Shown here piece after piece: positions 44,377 through 56,305 of a stretch of DNA of 64,000 nucleotides. The notes below the pieces were generated by a model, which saw nothing but the letters and a program-made list of their open reading frames with translations, was not told the DNA's origin and did not search any database. The translations under genes and the position numbers were made by a program. Source of the stretch: Mesodorylaimus sp. YZB2_4 (Eukaryota > Nematoda > Enoplea > Dorylaimida > Dorylaimidae); contig JASANH010000846.1 in NCBI GenBank assembly GCA_030248295.1, positions 434,001 through 498,000 on the forward strand, read 5' to 3'. Every line of letters starts with the position of its first letter. The first letter of the stretch is position 1.

Positions 44377-45761
44377 AATTGAGATTCCTCCAGAAAAAAG
44401 TGCAATTAGTGTTCAGATTTCCAGGTAAAACAGCGAACCAAAATGAAGAGTGCCAACGTGGACAAAGCCTACTGTAGCTGCATCATGCGCCACGTGTCGC
44501 CAAGACACGTCTGAACGCAGGTTTTATAGACTAAGCGCAAACACGCGGGATATTCAAGCTTTGAAATATAGAGGTTTTCAGCCCACGTTATGTTTACGGA
44601 AAAGGGTTTGTTGAATAAAAATCACAGGAAAGTAGGATCCTAACGAAGCACGAATTTATTGCCTGGCTGCGATAGTAAATCAGCTACCAGCTTCGGTTCA
44701 TTTGAAGCAATAAACCCTTGCCCATCTTTCTCAGATAGCCCTGGGGTTTAGCATGTAAGACTGACGATGAAGCCGAGTGTTCAAACGTGCACTCCATTCA
44801 CCTACCGACACTCGTTTGCGAAACATGGTAGTCCAAGGAGTCATGCCAATGTACTCCCAGAGGAGATGCAGAGAGTAGCGGCCTCAGTGGACATCGACAA
44901 CGCTCATAAAGATTTGATTGCTCGCTAGATATAAAAAGGACTTTGCTCAAAAGAGGGAACTCCCCAAACAAAAGAAATATGTAGGAATAGCAAACCTGAC
45001 AGAATGTACCCCCCTGGAGCTTGTATCCGTACCGCAGGGCTGATCGATGCGCTTCCAAAGTGCAGCCGTCAGAGGCAACATATCCAGCATCATTTCTCAT
45101 CGAGCTTATTTTCAGGTGAATACCCGTCTAGCTTGTCTAGCTTGTAGCTAAACACGAGGATTCAGCTAGCCTTTGCTCATTCATAAAACTGTGTTTAGGC
45201 GAGCCCGAGCAGGAAGCACCTTTTGACGATCGCAGTATATGGGCCATTCCGATGGAAGGCTACTTTATTCTAGCACACAAATTCACAACACACTACTGCT
45301 CTGGGTTTGTGCACTTTCTGGTGAGTGTTCAATTCGCGGCCAAGTAAGTCGTTTGTGTCCCTCATCTTCGTGCGCACTCAACAGCGAGGTCTGTCTAACA
45401 GCAGAATTTATATATGCTTCTCCATATAAGCTAGGGGAGACTTTTGATAATAATGAGCTTTTGATAAGGTAAAAATGTTTCATGATCAAGATGATTGCGT
45501 GAACTGCTTTGCAGGGGTCTTTGAAAAAGTTGGCACCCCTTTTGCTAATCACTCATGTTGGCCAGCATGCTGCACATGTTGTATGATTAGGGCAGAATGA
45601 CTTGCCTTTGGTCAACCGACGTCTGCTGTGTCAGTACAGAAACAGTGGCCCTGCTTTGAAACATACAGTACCTACCTCCGATAGGAAGATGTACAAAGTA
45701 GTTATAGGATATGTACAAAATAATGAAAGCAAAGAATGAAAATAGAACAAAAGTGGTCAGC
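44377..45761. other. Intergenic between PDXDC1 and the secreted cysteine-rich gene
   Basis: No supportable gene. Contains SINE copy 3 at about 45290-45400. Confidence 0.4.
45290..45400 (+). repeat. tRNA-derived SINE, copy 3 (partial)
   Basis: TTTCTGGTGAGTGTTCAATTCGCGGCC (B-box variant GTTCAATTC near 45328) is followed by TGTCCCTCATCTTCGTGCGCA near 45355-45375. This is the same arrangement as the other copies. The A-box head is degraded. Confidence 0.5.
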
Positions 45762-48700
45762 TCAAATACGCACACTACAGCAAAGTCGGTAGTTTGAATC
45801 TTTGGCCAACAAGCAAAGCAGGCCAGGCTGGCACCGAGCAGGTATCCAGATGTCATCACCTTGACCACATGCTACGACCAAGTTCGATTGAGGATCTCGC
45901 CAAGCCGAGTTAGAATGGCATTCTAGACGTTGGATACCTGCAAGAGAGCCTGTATTATCTAACTGTGAGACAGATCGCACGTGTATGCCGTCATAATTAG
46001 TGTCTTGACCGCGTGCCATGTACTCCTTCCCAGCAGTCACAGTACATAGGGCGGAGAGAAGGTGGTGGGAGGGGGTGCTTTAGTTTCTGCCTCTGTACCC
46101 CAGGGCGCCTTTTCCAAGATCACATGCCAAGAAGTGACGTCAAGTACCTGTTGTTGTACTAACAGTAGTCGAAGAAACGTTTGATTCTTGTTCAGTTGTG
46201 GACGCCTGCTCAGGTGTAGATATTGCTATCTCATCTATCACATCCTCTAAATCCACTTTGAACTTTGGAGGCGGTGGCAATACGGTGTAGAGAGGCTTCG
46301 GTGGAGCCACGGCCGATTCAATGGATTTATGAGGATCGATAACAATGCCGTTGCTGATCGCACTGACATTGCCGATGTTAAAAGTAGGCACCGGGAATCC
46401 ATCGTCCTCGCTTTTCTTCTCTGTTTCCGTGGCCTCCTTCTTCTCTTCCGACTTGCCCTTTTTAGGATTTTCCTTACCCGATTTGCTTCCCTTGCTTTTG
46501 TCATCTTTGCCCGCCTTCGGTTTCTTCTCTTCACTCTTCTGACCTTCTACCTTGTCCTCGTCCGCCCTTTCATCCTCCGCATTGCCCTCTTTTTTCTTCC
46601 CGCTCTTCACTTTCTTCTCTGCGGGGACTGCGGTCTCACTTTCTTCAGGCGGGGTCGGATCAGGATACGGGGTCTCGCCATCATCAGGTTCGATGGGTGG
46701 TAACGTGATTTCATGACCTGCTGGTGGCGCAGGGGGCAACGAGGCCTTCCTCATTGGTTTCGGAGTTCCAACAGTCAACTCTGGATCCTCACTCTGGTCC
46801 GATTCGGGGACTGGTCGAACGAATGTCACTTTGGGATTGAGGACTGGTTTGGAAGCTATTGGTCTCGGGATGCCAAGAACTTGGAAATGAGCTGGATCCG
46901 GGAGGATTGGATCAATAATCTTGGCCGATTCCTCATCTGGCTCAATAGTCACAAACTTGGTTGTTCTTGCAGTTGTTGTAGCAGTCGTACTTGGCTCCTC
47001 TTCTTTCGAGTTGATTCGATCTTCTTTAAAATTCTTGGTTGCCTTGGTCGCAGACGGTCTTTTCGTGCTATCAGTCGGGACGTCAGTCTCCTGACTGATA
47101 GTCGTGGACGGTCTTTTCGTGGGCCGAGTCGGGGCATCAGTCTCCTGATCTTCAGTCGTGGGTGGTTTTTTAGCGGGACGGGTCGTGGCATCAGCATCCT
47201 GACCTCTGGCCGTAGATGGTCTCTTAGTCGAGTCGTCAGTCTCCTCACTGTTAGCACCATCCTGAGGCCCCCTTGCAACAGCTGGGCGTTTGGGAGACGT
47301 TCGGACATTCTTGGATCCAGAAGACCGTGCCGAAGCTGCATTGTTGATAACAGCCAAGCGTGAAATACTGTTTTGATCATCATCGTCAGCTTTTGAGCTC
47401 GGTGTTGTCTTTTGGTCTTCGTTATCACCATCATTGTCGTCTGGGGACGACGTTGGTCTTTGACGGATCGGAGCAGGACGACCACGTTGTTGTTTAAATC
47501 CAGCCGGTGGTTGAATGCCCGGTGGGGAGAGCCTCGCTTGAGGTCTGGGGGTGGTTAGCTTGATAGCTGCCTTGCGAGTTGGTTCTTCCTCTGCAAGTCA
47601 AAAATAAATGATAAAGAGCAGACTGGCGCGAGCAGCGCCTTCACCACGCACGATCAGCCTGCCCTTCGATGCGCTACGGCATCTGACCTAATCGTAAGGA
47701 TAAACATGCAGTGCATATTATTACCACTATTTTCTCCATTAATCGGATTCTTGACCTTGTCTTCCCCCTGACTCAACAATCGCGCCTTCGCATTGGCAAT
47801 AAATTCTGCATCAATCTCCTCTGAAACAGAGTCCATGTAGGATAGCCAGGTATTTTCTGAGCTAGCCAATTCTTACGTTTGCTCATAATCTCCATATTGC
47901 AAAATTGAGCCACTAGTCGTCCTTTGCTGAAACAGTCAACTTGTCACAAAGGAGACCTGACGGAGACCTCGGCACCTACTCGTGTCCGATGCCAGTCAGG
48001 ATTCTCTTGCTCTGTTCGACTTCTATTGCAGGCGTGGATGTGGTTGGTAGTTTGAACTCGATGCTACTGCAATCACCTTTCTTGCGATCTTTTAGCTTGC
48101 AACATAAAATGCCATACCTAAAACGTAAGGGACGCCATAGGTGTGTGGCCTACAGCAAGGTGGTGTGTGCACTTGTGGCACACCCATACTGTAAGTCCAT
48201 GGCTTACTCTCCGGCAGCTTGTCTAGAAATTCCTGATACGAATTCCCTTCCTTGGCATGTCTCCGTGAAATCAAAGGATTCTTCTGGCAATCGGAAGTTG
48301 CTTGTCCATCGGCAGTTTTCATCCTACAATATGCTTCACTCAACTGGGCTGAAGCGAAAAGATGAAGGTTGGGGAGGTTGGGTTCATCAAGAGACAAGAG
48401 ACAATCTTGAGCCTGGGTGGGATTTGAACCCACGCCTTCGGGGCTGATCAGTGACTGCTTTGACATGCAGCAGGTCTGAAAACCTTTCAGGACCCAATGG
48501 CAGAGCTGTACGGGTATTGTCCAGCAGGGCAATACAAAGTGGCAAGGATACTAGTATCTGCAGTAGATGTCAGCGCAGAAAGGCCAGTGTTCAGGGTGTC
48601 ATGGTCATGAAACCCCTTCCTCGAACACCACTTCTTACTGCTGTGGTAAGTGTAGGGTCCCTCGGAGAAGGAAACAGCTTCTTTAGATTCTCGCAGAAGC

Positions 48701-48902
48701 TAGTAATCATGGTATCGGTCCTGACGGCTTCCGAACTTTCGACCCGTTGCAAATCCAGTCTAACAATTGCATGGAAAAATGGGCATTCCAATCTGAACGG
48801 ATCGAACGGTGATGAATTCTTGGCCACAGCAGCATCCACGTCCAAGCCCCATGACCAGAAAGCTGACAAGACGAGGAAGCACTTGAAGTAGTGTCCCAAC
48901 AT
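45762..48902 (-). CDS. Secreted protein: cysteine-rich ends around a repetitive charged Thr/Pro/Lys middle
   Basis: Seven exons in consistent phase: 48639-48902, 48118-48343, 47980-48022, 47877-47926, 47725-47820, 46148-47590, 45762-45937; about 765 residues. The ATG at 48902 opens a signal peptide (MLGHYFKCFLVLSAFWSW). The N-terminal about 165 residues hold spaced cysteines ending in a CC pair (PPCCRPHTYG). Exon 6 is low complexity: about four degenerate 19-residue units of the type STKRPSTARGQDADATTRP (about 47060-47270), then Lys/Glu/Ser-rich sequence. The last exon is a compact six-cysteine module (C-18-C-12-C-5-C-10-CC) resembling lustrin/EB-type extracellular modules. No catalytic domain. 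Extracellular matrix, cuticle or mucus function is inferred from composition. A tRNA-like repeat lies in intron 1. Confidence 0.7.
48415..48505 (-). repeat. tRNA-like repeat (degenerate)
   Basis: On the minus strand the 3' half GAAGGCGTGGGTTCAAATCCCAC looks like a Leu/Ser-type tRNA T-arm with a perfect B-box. The 5' half does not form a matching acceptor or D-arm. It lies inside intron 1 of the secreted cysteine-rich gene. I take it as a tRNA-derived repeat or pseudogene, not a functional tRNA. Confidence 0.4.
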
Positions 48903-49613
48903 AGTGATGACCAGAATACAAGTGGCAAATGAGCCACCACAAGCGAGGGGTAATTTTGAGCAGATGCGGTGTCGCTAATGACACTGGACTGTGAGAATAA
49001 AGTCAGAACGTTCGCTCGCAATTAGGACGGCTGGCACACGAGGGGCCTGCAAAGTAAGACACTAATCTACTTTACAGTTTGACCGGCCAAATACGAGTGC
49101 GACAAAGATCCGGGTACAGTGCCAGACCAGACCTTCGTTTGTGCACGAGACTTTGATAGAGAATAGTTCGAGAAAAGAATGAGTCGCGTGTTGGTAACGG
49201 TACCTTCTAGGTTACCAGGTCCGATCTGTTGCCGTCTGCGCGCCCTCGCTACGTCGACAATGGGTCATTGCGAAGGAGGTACACTATTTCACATTTAACC
49301 TTCATTCAAGGGCGGAATAACGAATATGACAAATATTGTGCAGCACCCACATGCGCACACGCGTACTCCTCCAGTCTGCCATCCCTAATTGTGCGCCTAA
49401 TTTGGAGCTCGCCTTTGCAAGCAGTGTGCCACGCCCGCATGCTTGCAATGTTTCTTTATGCTACTTGGCATTTCGAACATACACTGCCTGGCACACATGG
49501 GCTGCATCCGGCCCCATATCAATCTGGACCAATCTGGTACTTTGTCTTGAGTTGTTGGATTCCTAATACGCTCTAAAAAGTCTACTCATGTCATCAATTG
49601 AGAAATGGGTTCC
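48903..49613. other. Intergenic, no supportable gene
   Basis: Short plus-strand frames only. Confidence 0.4.
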
Positions 49614-49943
49614 TCAGAAGAAAACCGTGTTGCGATTTATTGGTGTCTGTTTGGTTAACCTTTGTCTACACCGAAATAAGGTTGGTATTCGTGTTCTAAA
49701 GGGCGTAAGTTCACGAAACTGGACCACTTCTTCAGCCATGAATTTGCGAATGGACAAATAGTGGACGTCACTAATTTGCAAATGTAAAAAAACAGATCGG
49801 CATCCAAAATATTTCGATGGTTCTAGTTCCAAAAAAGACCCAGGTTTCAACAAATCATGAAATTCGAACGTGTAGAAATGGGACAAAAGAAATACAATAT
49901 CTACAATGATAAGAGCTAGCAAGCAAACCTGTGCAGCACTCAT
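49614..49943 (-). CDS. N-terminal fragment resembling a membrane-anchored metallophosphoesterase (TMEM62-like)
   Basis: A 109-residue frame starts at ATG 49943. A hydrophobic N-terminus (VCLLALIIVDIVFLLSHF) serves as signal or anchor. After about 30 residues comes LHLQISDVHYLSIRKF, matching the first metal-binding motif (SD-x-H) of calcineurin-like phosphoesterases in the TMEM62 style. The remaining metal motifs (GD, GNH, and the histidines) are not found downstream on this strand before the next gene. This is therefore a first exon whose partners I cannot see, or a truncated remnant. Its start is only six bases past the stop codon of the TFPT-like gene. Confidence 0.35.
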   Translation of the reverse strand: MSAAQVCLLALIIVDIVFLLSHFYTFEFHDLLKPGSFLELEPSKYFGCRSVFLHLQISDVHYLSIRKFMAEEVVQFRELTPFRTRIPTLFRCRQRLTKQTPINRNTVFF

Positions 49944-49949
49944 CCCGTT

Positions 49950-51182
49950 TCATGGATGTTCCGATGTATCCATGTGCACCACAGGTTCCGGTTCCACTGC
50001 GCGTTGCTCTTCCGTTTCCTCCGCTTGTTCGACGATTTTTGAATCCACGTTACCCTCGTGAACACTCGGTGTTTCCATCTTTGGACTTTGGTGGGCCTCT
50101 GGTTTACCATCGATCGATATCGATTGACTTGCCGATATCTTTTCCTTGCTTGGTTTCTCAGGCTCCTTGCGGCGTTGTTGGCAATCGAACACGACACTGT
50201 TGACCACATCCTCGACGCTGGCGGATACTTGGTGTTGCTGACCCACTGGCGTCGTATCAGCAGTGCCGACAGGCGATTGCCCATCGATTGAGTCGCGATT
50301 GTTTTTCGTTGCATTTGTTGTCGCCGTGATATCCGAAGACGGCATCGCCACTGACTTGCGATGGGATATCGAACGATTTACAGCAACTGGCGCTGGGGGT
50401 TCGACTGGTCCCAACGTTGGTGAGTGCATCGCAGTTCCAGTATCATCTTGGGTCACTGTTGTACGTCGTCGCTTCTTAGCTGGTTGCCCGACACTCGATT
50501 GGCCTGGACTGGTTCCGATGGCGCCAGCAGCACTTGAATGTAGGCTCATACAACGAGATAAGGGTGCTATTTGAGAATGCGGTGGAGTTGGTGGATGAGG
50601 AACTTCGGCCACACGACGTATGATTTGATCCTCCACATTTGCGCCCGGCTCCTATAATATGATAAAGCATATTGGAACAGAACACTGGAATGCCGGAATC
50701 CTACGAAATCAAAAGGGAAAATATATTACTCAGAGAATCAGAGGAACGGCCTGACTGACAGATAATGAAGAAATCTCATGGCAGGACAATGTCCAACAAA
50801 CAAAGAGTACGCCCATTTCATACCATATCTGGGATTTCCAGGCAAACGTCCATAAATCGATCGCCGTAAACGACCAGTTTCTGGATCAATAATCTAAAAT
50901 AGCAAAAGCTGTTACTGATCGCAGAAAATCAACAAAGCATCGTTCTTACCTTTTCAGTCTCCGCAAATATCGAATTTGCTTTCTAATATGGCATATTCGA
51001 TTTTGTAATTTTTCATTGCTCTGAAATCAAAATTTGAAACTGACAGTGAAACCGCTCACTGATCTTCATTTCACAAAATTAAAAAAACTTCTTGGAAATC
51101 AGACCAAACCAAGACTTACGGTATCGATTTCCATGTACTTCTCCAACAGTAATTCATACTTCTTTTTATATTTGTCTTCCAT
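49950..51182 (-). CDS. TFPT-like: TFPT-like subunit of the INO80 chromatin-remodelling complex
   Basis: Four exons: 51120-51182, 50950-51020, 50824-50893, 49950-50651; phases agree, 301 residues. The N-terminal about 75 residues are a coiled coil (MEDKYKKKYELLLEKYMEID, NEKLQNRICHIRKQIRYLRR) leading into LVVYGDRFMDVCLEIPDM. This equals the conserved core of vertebrate TFPT (NERVLNRLHQVQ...DSYGDDY). A proline-rich and disordered tail carries a basic AKKRRR nuclear-localisation-like cluster (about residue 130) and an acidic end. TFPT (Amida) is an accessory INO80 subunit in vertebrates; that role is inferred by homology. Somewhat longer than human TFPT, with the extra length in the disordered tail. 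Confidence 0.75.
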
Positions 51183-53668
51183 TTTCCAAAAACAAACGTG
51201 ATTTATTCGCGAAAATATACCTTGCCCTTTCCACGAAATTTGGACTTGTGTGCTGTACCGTAAACTGTATGTAGTTACCGCGAAAGAAGTTATAGCGACA
51301 TAACGTTAGCGCTCAAACAGAAGAGCGACGCCTCCCAGAGCGAGCGGTGCAAATGTAGCCTAATCGTACGGGGTGTCAACTTTGATGCAGGTGTGTCGTC
51401 CCTGTGCAGAGCTGCTGTGAAAGCGCGACAACCTACGACTGACATGGGCCGGAACATGGGGGTCTGCACTGACCTATTTGTAACTATTCCCCCGCATTAG
51501 TTCTACAATGATTGACGAACGCATAGAGTACACAGCAAATCCCCACTTGCATCCTTGGTCAGACTCCTTTACCCTGATCTTCCACCATTTACACCCCCCG
51601 GGGGAAGCCGCTCTGTGCAAAAAAAGCACCTAAGATCATAAGATCCTTTTTGAGCGACCGCCTTTTGTTTCTTTTTTCACAGCTTTGCTCACGCTTATCA
51701 TTTTTATTGTCATCCTATGAAGATTGCCTATTAGTTGGCCTACAGTATGGAGACCTTATAAGAAGCACTTTTGTGCATATTCTTCAGACCTGTTAGAAAT
51801 CATGTTGGCCCCCGCTTGCATTCTTTGGTCAGACCCCTTGAAATCCTATATCTCCAGGGTGACAAATGAAGATTAGTATGTGAGCGTCCCTTCATCTTTG
51901 CGCATTGCGGAATAAGACCTCCTTATCTGCAGCGGCCGTTGCCTCCTGCCCGTCATCCTCAGCTCGAGCCCGAGCAAGTGTCAGAACCATGTGCTCATTG
52001 TCAGCATCACGCGCAAAGGTAACTTATCGTGCCTGCCCTGCGCAGCTTGTGGCCTCCCTCCTACGGGCCTCCTGTGTTCACATACAGCATAATCAAATAA
52101 TACAACATGTAGTCCTAGCGTCTCTAATGCGTAAGTGCAAAGCAACATGCCATGCTATTTGCCACATAATTATTGCAGATCGATAGGAAACTTGGAAAAG
52201 AAGACAAGAACAAGGGCAGTGCTTGTCTTTTGTGCCTGCCACTGTGACAACTGTGGGTGTGGGCCACAGCGATTCCGCACTTATCTCGCTGTTTCTGACG
52301 TCAATGTGAGCTGGCTGGCGGTCAGACTTTTGTAGAGCTCTCGGCTAGGTGTGACTGAGCATATGAAATCTCCTCCCACTCATCACCCGTCATTTTCTTG
52401 TATTACACACATTAATAGGCAACGCGCGTAATAGGAGGAAACGACACATTGTCCACACCTGTTATCAGTCGCCATGACTGACATAGGAGGTGATAAGGTG
52501 CAATACTGAGTGTGCAGTCGGTGCTGACGTCAACACTCTTCTGCGTATAATTTCACCTTTCAAGAGGCTTCTTTCAATTTCACGATGGTGATTACGTTAT
52601 TTCATCGTATTTTTAGTCTCTGTCCCCTGACAAATCTCGATTGCACAACCCGCTCGCCCACGGCCAGTCTCCGCCTACAGTCTCCGTTTTCTATTCTCAT
52701 TCATGCCCTTCGACTGCCCTCGAGTACAAGAAGCTGGATTTGTCAGCCAGTATCAAGTTTATTCTGGTAAAAACTTCCTTGTTGTCCCCAAAAACCTCAT
52801 TCGTATTCCACGCGAGCGGTGCATGATGTGAGCATGAATACGCCACCTGATGTATTACGATATTAGAGCTTGTGACAGCACACAAAAAGACAGTGATTGA
52901 AAATGGGTGGTCGTCGTTACCAGAACGTGCGTAGAGTATGCCTGAAAACCTGTTTTCAGCACTTAAAGCATAGCAATCAAAACAAGTTACCAAAGTTGGG
53001 TTACTCCCAATGACAGGATGTCACAAGGAATTGTGTCTGGGATAGGCATTTCGCTTGGCGGGGGCTTACCAAAGTGGGAGTATACATCAAATGCCAACGT
53101 GCGTGGGCCACGGTCGAACATTTTATTTAAATCACAACTTTAAAACACAAATTTTTAAAATACCACAAGACACTGGTGACATCATCAATCACAGGTCCTG
53201 CCTGCCTGTGCAATGATATACACAGTAAACATTGGTGCAGAAACATTTTGACAGCGTAATATTGCTGACACACGCATGTGCAACAAATAGAATAGAGGAG
53301 CCGCTGTACAACAGCAGCACTATACAAATTAACCCAATCCAACGAGCTACATACTACCATGAGTGGCCACTGATTCAAAAAAAATTTGGGTTTGGTCCCC
53401 TCACACACCCGTCTTCACGACTGTAGTTACAACTCGCTAATAATGAGGAACTCCACGGCACAACATAACTACTGTCAAATGCAATGATCTCGCGGAACTA
53501 TCGGCAGCCTTCGAGGTAATAAGGTACCTAACTAGGTATGTGACTCGATGAGGTGACCGCGAACGAACCCACGCTACAGTAGTCTACAGACAGTCACCTT
53601 GAGCACAAACGCAGGCCCGTTTCCTCAGAACTCGTAAATTAGCGTGCTCACTTTGACATTACCCAATG
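51183..53668. other. Intergenic, about 2.5 kb, no supportable gene
   Basis: Short frames only. The segment 51829-51854 shares GGTCAGACCCCTTGAAATCCTATAT with 24347-24382, and 51558-51575 carries a related word, so part of this interval is probably repeat-derived. Confidence 0.4.
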
Positions 53669-56305
53669 CTAATCCTCTAAAGGACAAATTGTGGGCCCAG
53701 AACTTGAACCATTTTGCACTTGCGACTCGTCATTTAGGCGCCAGTTGTAGGTGACAGCAGTAATCTCAAGATCTTGCGGGTCCAACTCCACGCGAAGTGC
53801 TGGCATTAACTTGAATACTTTTTGTCTTAGGATTGTTAGAAGCTGGCACAAACGCCAATACTTTTCGCCAGAATCCGAACATGCTACTCGCAAATACCTG
53901 AAGCCAATAAACAGATTACATGCCTCCTTCATTTCCTCATAGCTCCTAGCTCACTCTTTGAGGAGATCGTAGTAAAACTGTTGCTGAATGCGAACGCTTT
54001 CTCTGTCCGACAGATTTGGTTGATTCGGGTCGAATAGGATGATCGACGACAGACACAGCATAATTGGGTCACTCGTGCGCCATTCGTTTGGAAACATTGA
54101 GTAAAACCTGCAAAGAACGACCTCGGTTAGGCAGGAGGAATCTCAGACTGAACTGTGCCTTCAATATCCTCGAATAAAGGCCCCGAGTAATCGAAGGACA
54201 CTTACTTCCTGAGCCTGTTGTTAGTTCTCGTACATTCCAAGCGAAGATATCGATGGGGAAAACCGACTGGTCTCCAACTGTCCACTTGGGGTTGGTACAC
54301 CCACAAGCCTCGCAGTGCCATCAGCTCCGCAGCGGCTCCTAAGAAGAGGAACAGGATAGAAAAGACAGGGCTGCGGTGGGGAGGCAAAGTACCTTTCAAT
54401 AAGGTGATCTGATCAAATGGCAGCAAATTCCTGAATGCTTGTACACGTCTTGCAAGTTGAAAGCATCGGCGAATGCACACTTCGCCCTGCAAACAGACGT
54501 GTATATTTCATACCCGCTATAGCACCAAGCACGTGCTTCTTACCATGTGATCAGCCAAAGTGGAATCGGCGAAGGAAATGGGTGGTCCTCGATTAGGCAC
54601 TGCCATGATCTCATTAGCTGATAATAGTTCTTCTAAACGGAACAATTTGAAAGGGCAAAGTGTAGACGAGAAATTCATTTGAACTGGGGCCCATTCGTCG
54701 TCTAGCCGGTTTGTATGATGGCCATTAACCTTCGTCCTAGTCACCATAGTATCGCTCCACGTGCACACTGGCCAGTGGTTGCTGTCGTTGCCGCCATCGC
54801 TGTTGCTGCTGTCGCTTCCCGTACCCTTGTCGTGTTGCAAGGTCATCTCATTGTCCAAGTATATGTCAGACATGGCCATCAGACTTGGTTTTCTGTCTTC
54901 GAAATTGTAATCGAATCTTTCGTCGTTGTTATTCTCCAGTGGTAGTACTTCCGGTGAGCAATAACTGGGCTGCTTGTATTCGTAGTCATAGTCGAAATAT
55001 TCGGGCAGCATTGGCACTGGCACACTCGAGTAGAACTGGCCCGAATTATGCCATTCATCGGTTTCCATTTTCTCCACTTTCGGATATAAATTGGTGTAGT
55101 GGGGCATGATGGGAGGTGATACTTCCGATTGATCAGGAACACTGGTCATTGTCCCGTTCTGATACGGGTCCGTCACGTCGTTGTTGAACATTTGATTCTG
55201 ACCCGTACCATAGTTACCATACGCACCCGTTGAGTTGGCGCCGTTAGCTGAGTCACGGTGGCGTCGACGTTTTCGTATTTTCATCCCACAGCCCTCGCCG
55301 TTTGTCGCTTTCTCTCCATTCCTCGTAGTCATAATCAGATCTGTCAACATGCCTACCTGAAAATTATAAAAATAACCAGGTGCTATCACCTCGTTTCCGT
55401 CCCTAATGAAATATTATTCATCTTCATGATCATACCTCTAGGCATTTCCGTAATCGACATTTTTGACAAAAACGCCTGGACAAAACCGTGATTTCGCATT
55501 GCTCGCGAAAAGGGCATTTGAACACCTGAAAGCAACATCGTCTTTAGAACCAGTGAACGAAAATGCAGATTATGCTGTCGACTGCGAACACATTTGCACC
55601 GCGCTAGCGCTATGAACTCTACCTCCTTCAACAAAAGAGCCTCTCCAGGAGTCCTCGTGATCATTTTTATTTTCAATTTGCTTCGAATTATGGGTAAAAA
55701 AAAGAATGGGAATGTAATTTGGAATTACGTTTTGACGCAATGACATTCTTCAAGTTCAATTCTGATGGGACTATTAGACACTTTCTGAGTCCATAAATAA
55801 CGTAGTGACCACAAATGAACTGGGCCTAGGTCAGTGATAATGTCCAAAGAACTGGCAGCAGAAATGCTGATGTCACTATTTCATCTTTCAAACTAGTTCC
55901 CCACCAAATCGATTTTGTCCCCCTGGCTTTTAACTCGCTCGTTGCATATATTCTGCCGGCAAAGTATGCGCATAGAGTTCAGCCAAGGTGCAAATCGCGA
56001 GCAAGCCTAATTTTACAAGACGCACCAAAATTGTGCTCTGTACACGCCTCTGATCAATACGTCTCGTTGAGGAGAGAACGTGAACATCGAGAACTTACCT
56101 TTTGTTTCAAGGCATTTCGTCGAAAAAATGCTTTACACGATTCGCAAGTGATAGCATTGAAATTGTATCCCAGAGCCTTGTCGCCGCACACCAAACAGAT
56201 CTTCTTCAGACTATTCTCCGAGGGTGGTGTAGTTTGGTTGGACGAAGGGGTGTCATGGCTGACCGTCGACAAGTAGTCGCAAGACCCTTTATCCATAAGT
56301 GCCAT
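53669..56305 (-). CDS. Nuclear hormone receptor, NR1J (DAF-12/DHR96) type, paralog A
   Basis: Seven coding exons: 56099-56305, 55436-55525, 54544-55356, 54393-54486, 54206-54338, 53955-54107, 53669-53897; phases agree, about 572 residues from ATG 56305. An upstream exon is possible, since an acceptor lies just before 56340. The DNA-binding domain starts near residue 37 ([20 protein letters not shown]). Its P-box CESCKA and second finger [21 protein letters not shown] follow the DAF-12/NHR-8/DHR96 pattern. A very long hinge, rich in Asn, Asp and Tyr, precedes a ligand-binding domain with [24 protein letters not shown] and [15 protein letters not shown]. No clear C-terminal AF-2 helix is visible. 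Receptors of this class bind sterols, bile-acid-like dafachronic acids or xenobiotics; the ligand here is unknown. Confidence 0.92.

Noticed and set aside
46329..47363. Long plus-strand frames opposite the secreted repetitive protein
   Set aside because: They are antisense shadows of low-complexity coding sequence; the minus-strand exon is supported by splice phases on both sides.
48415..48505. Functional tRNA gene
   Set aside because: Only the T-arm half is tRNA-like; acceptor and D-arm pairing is missing, so it was kept as a tRNA-derived repeat.
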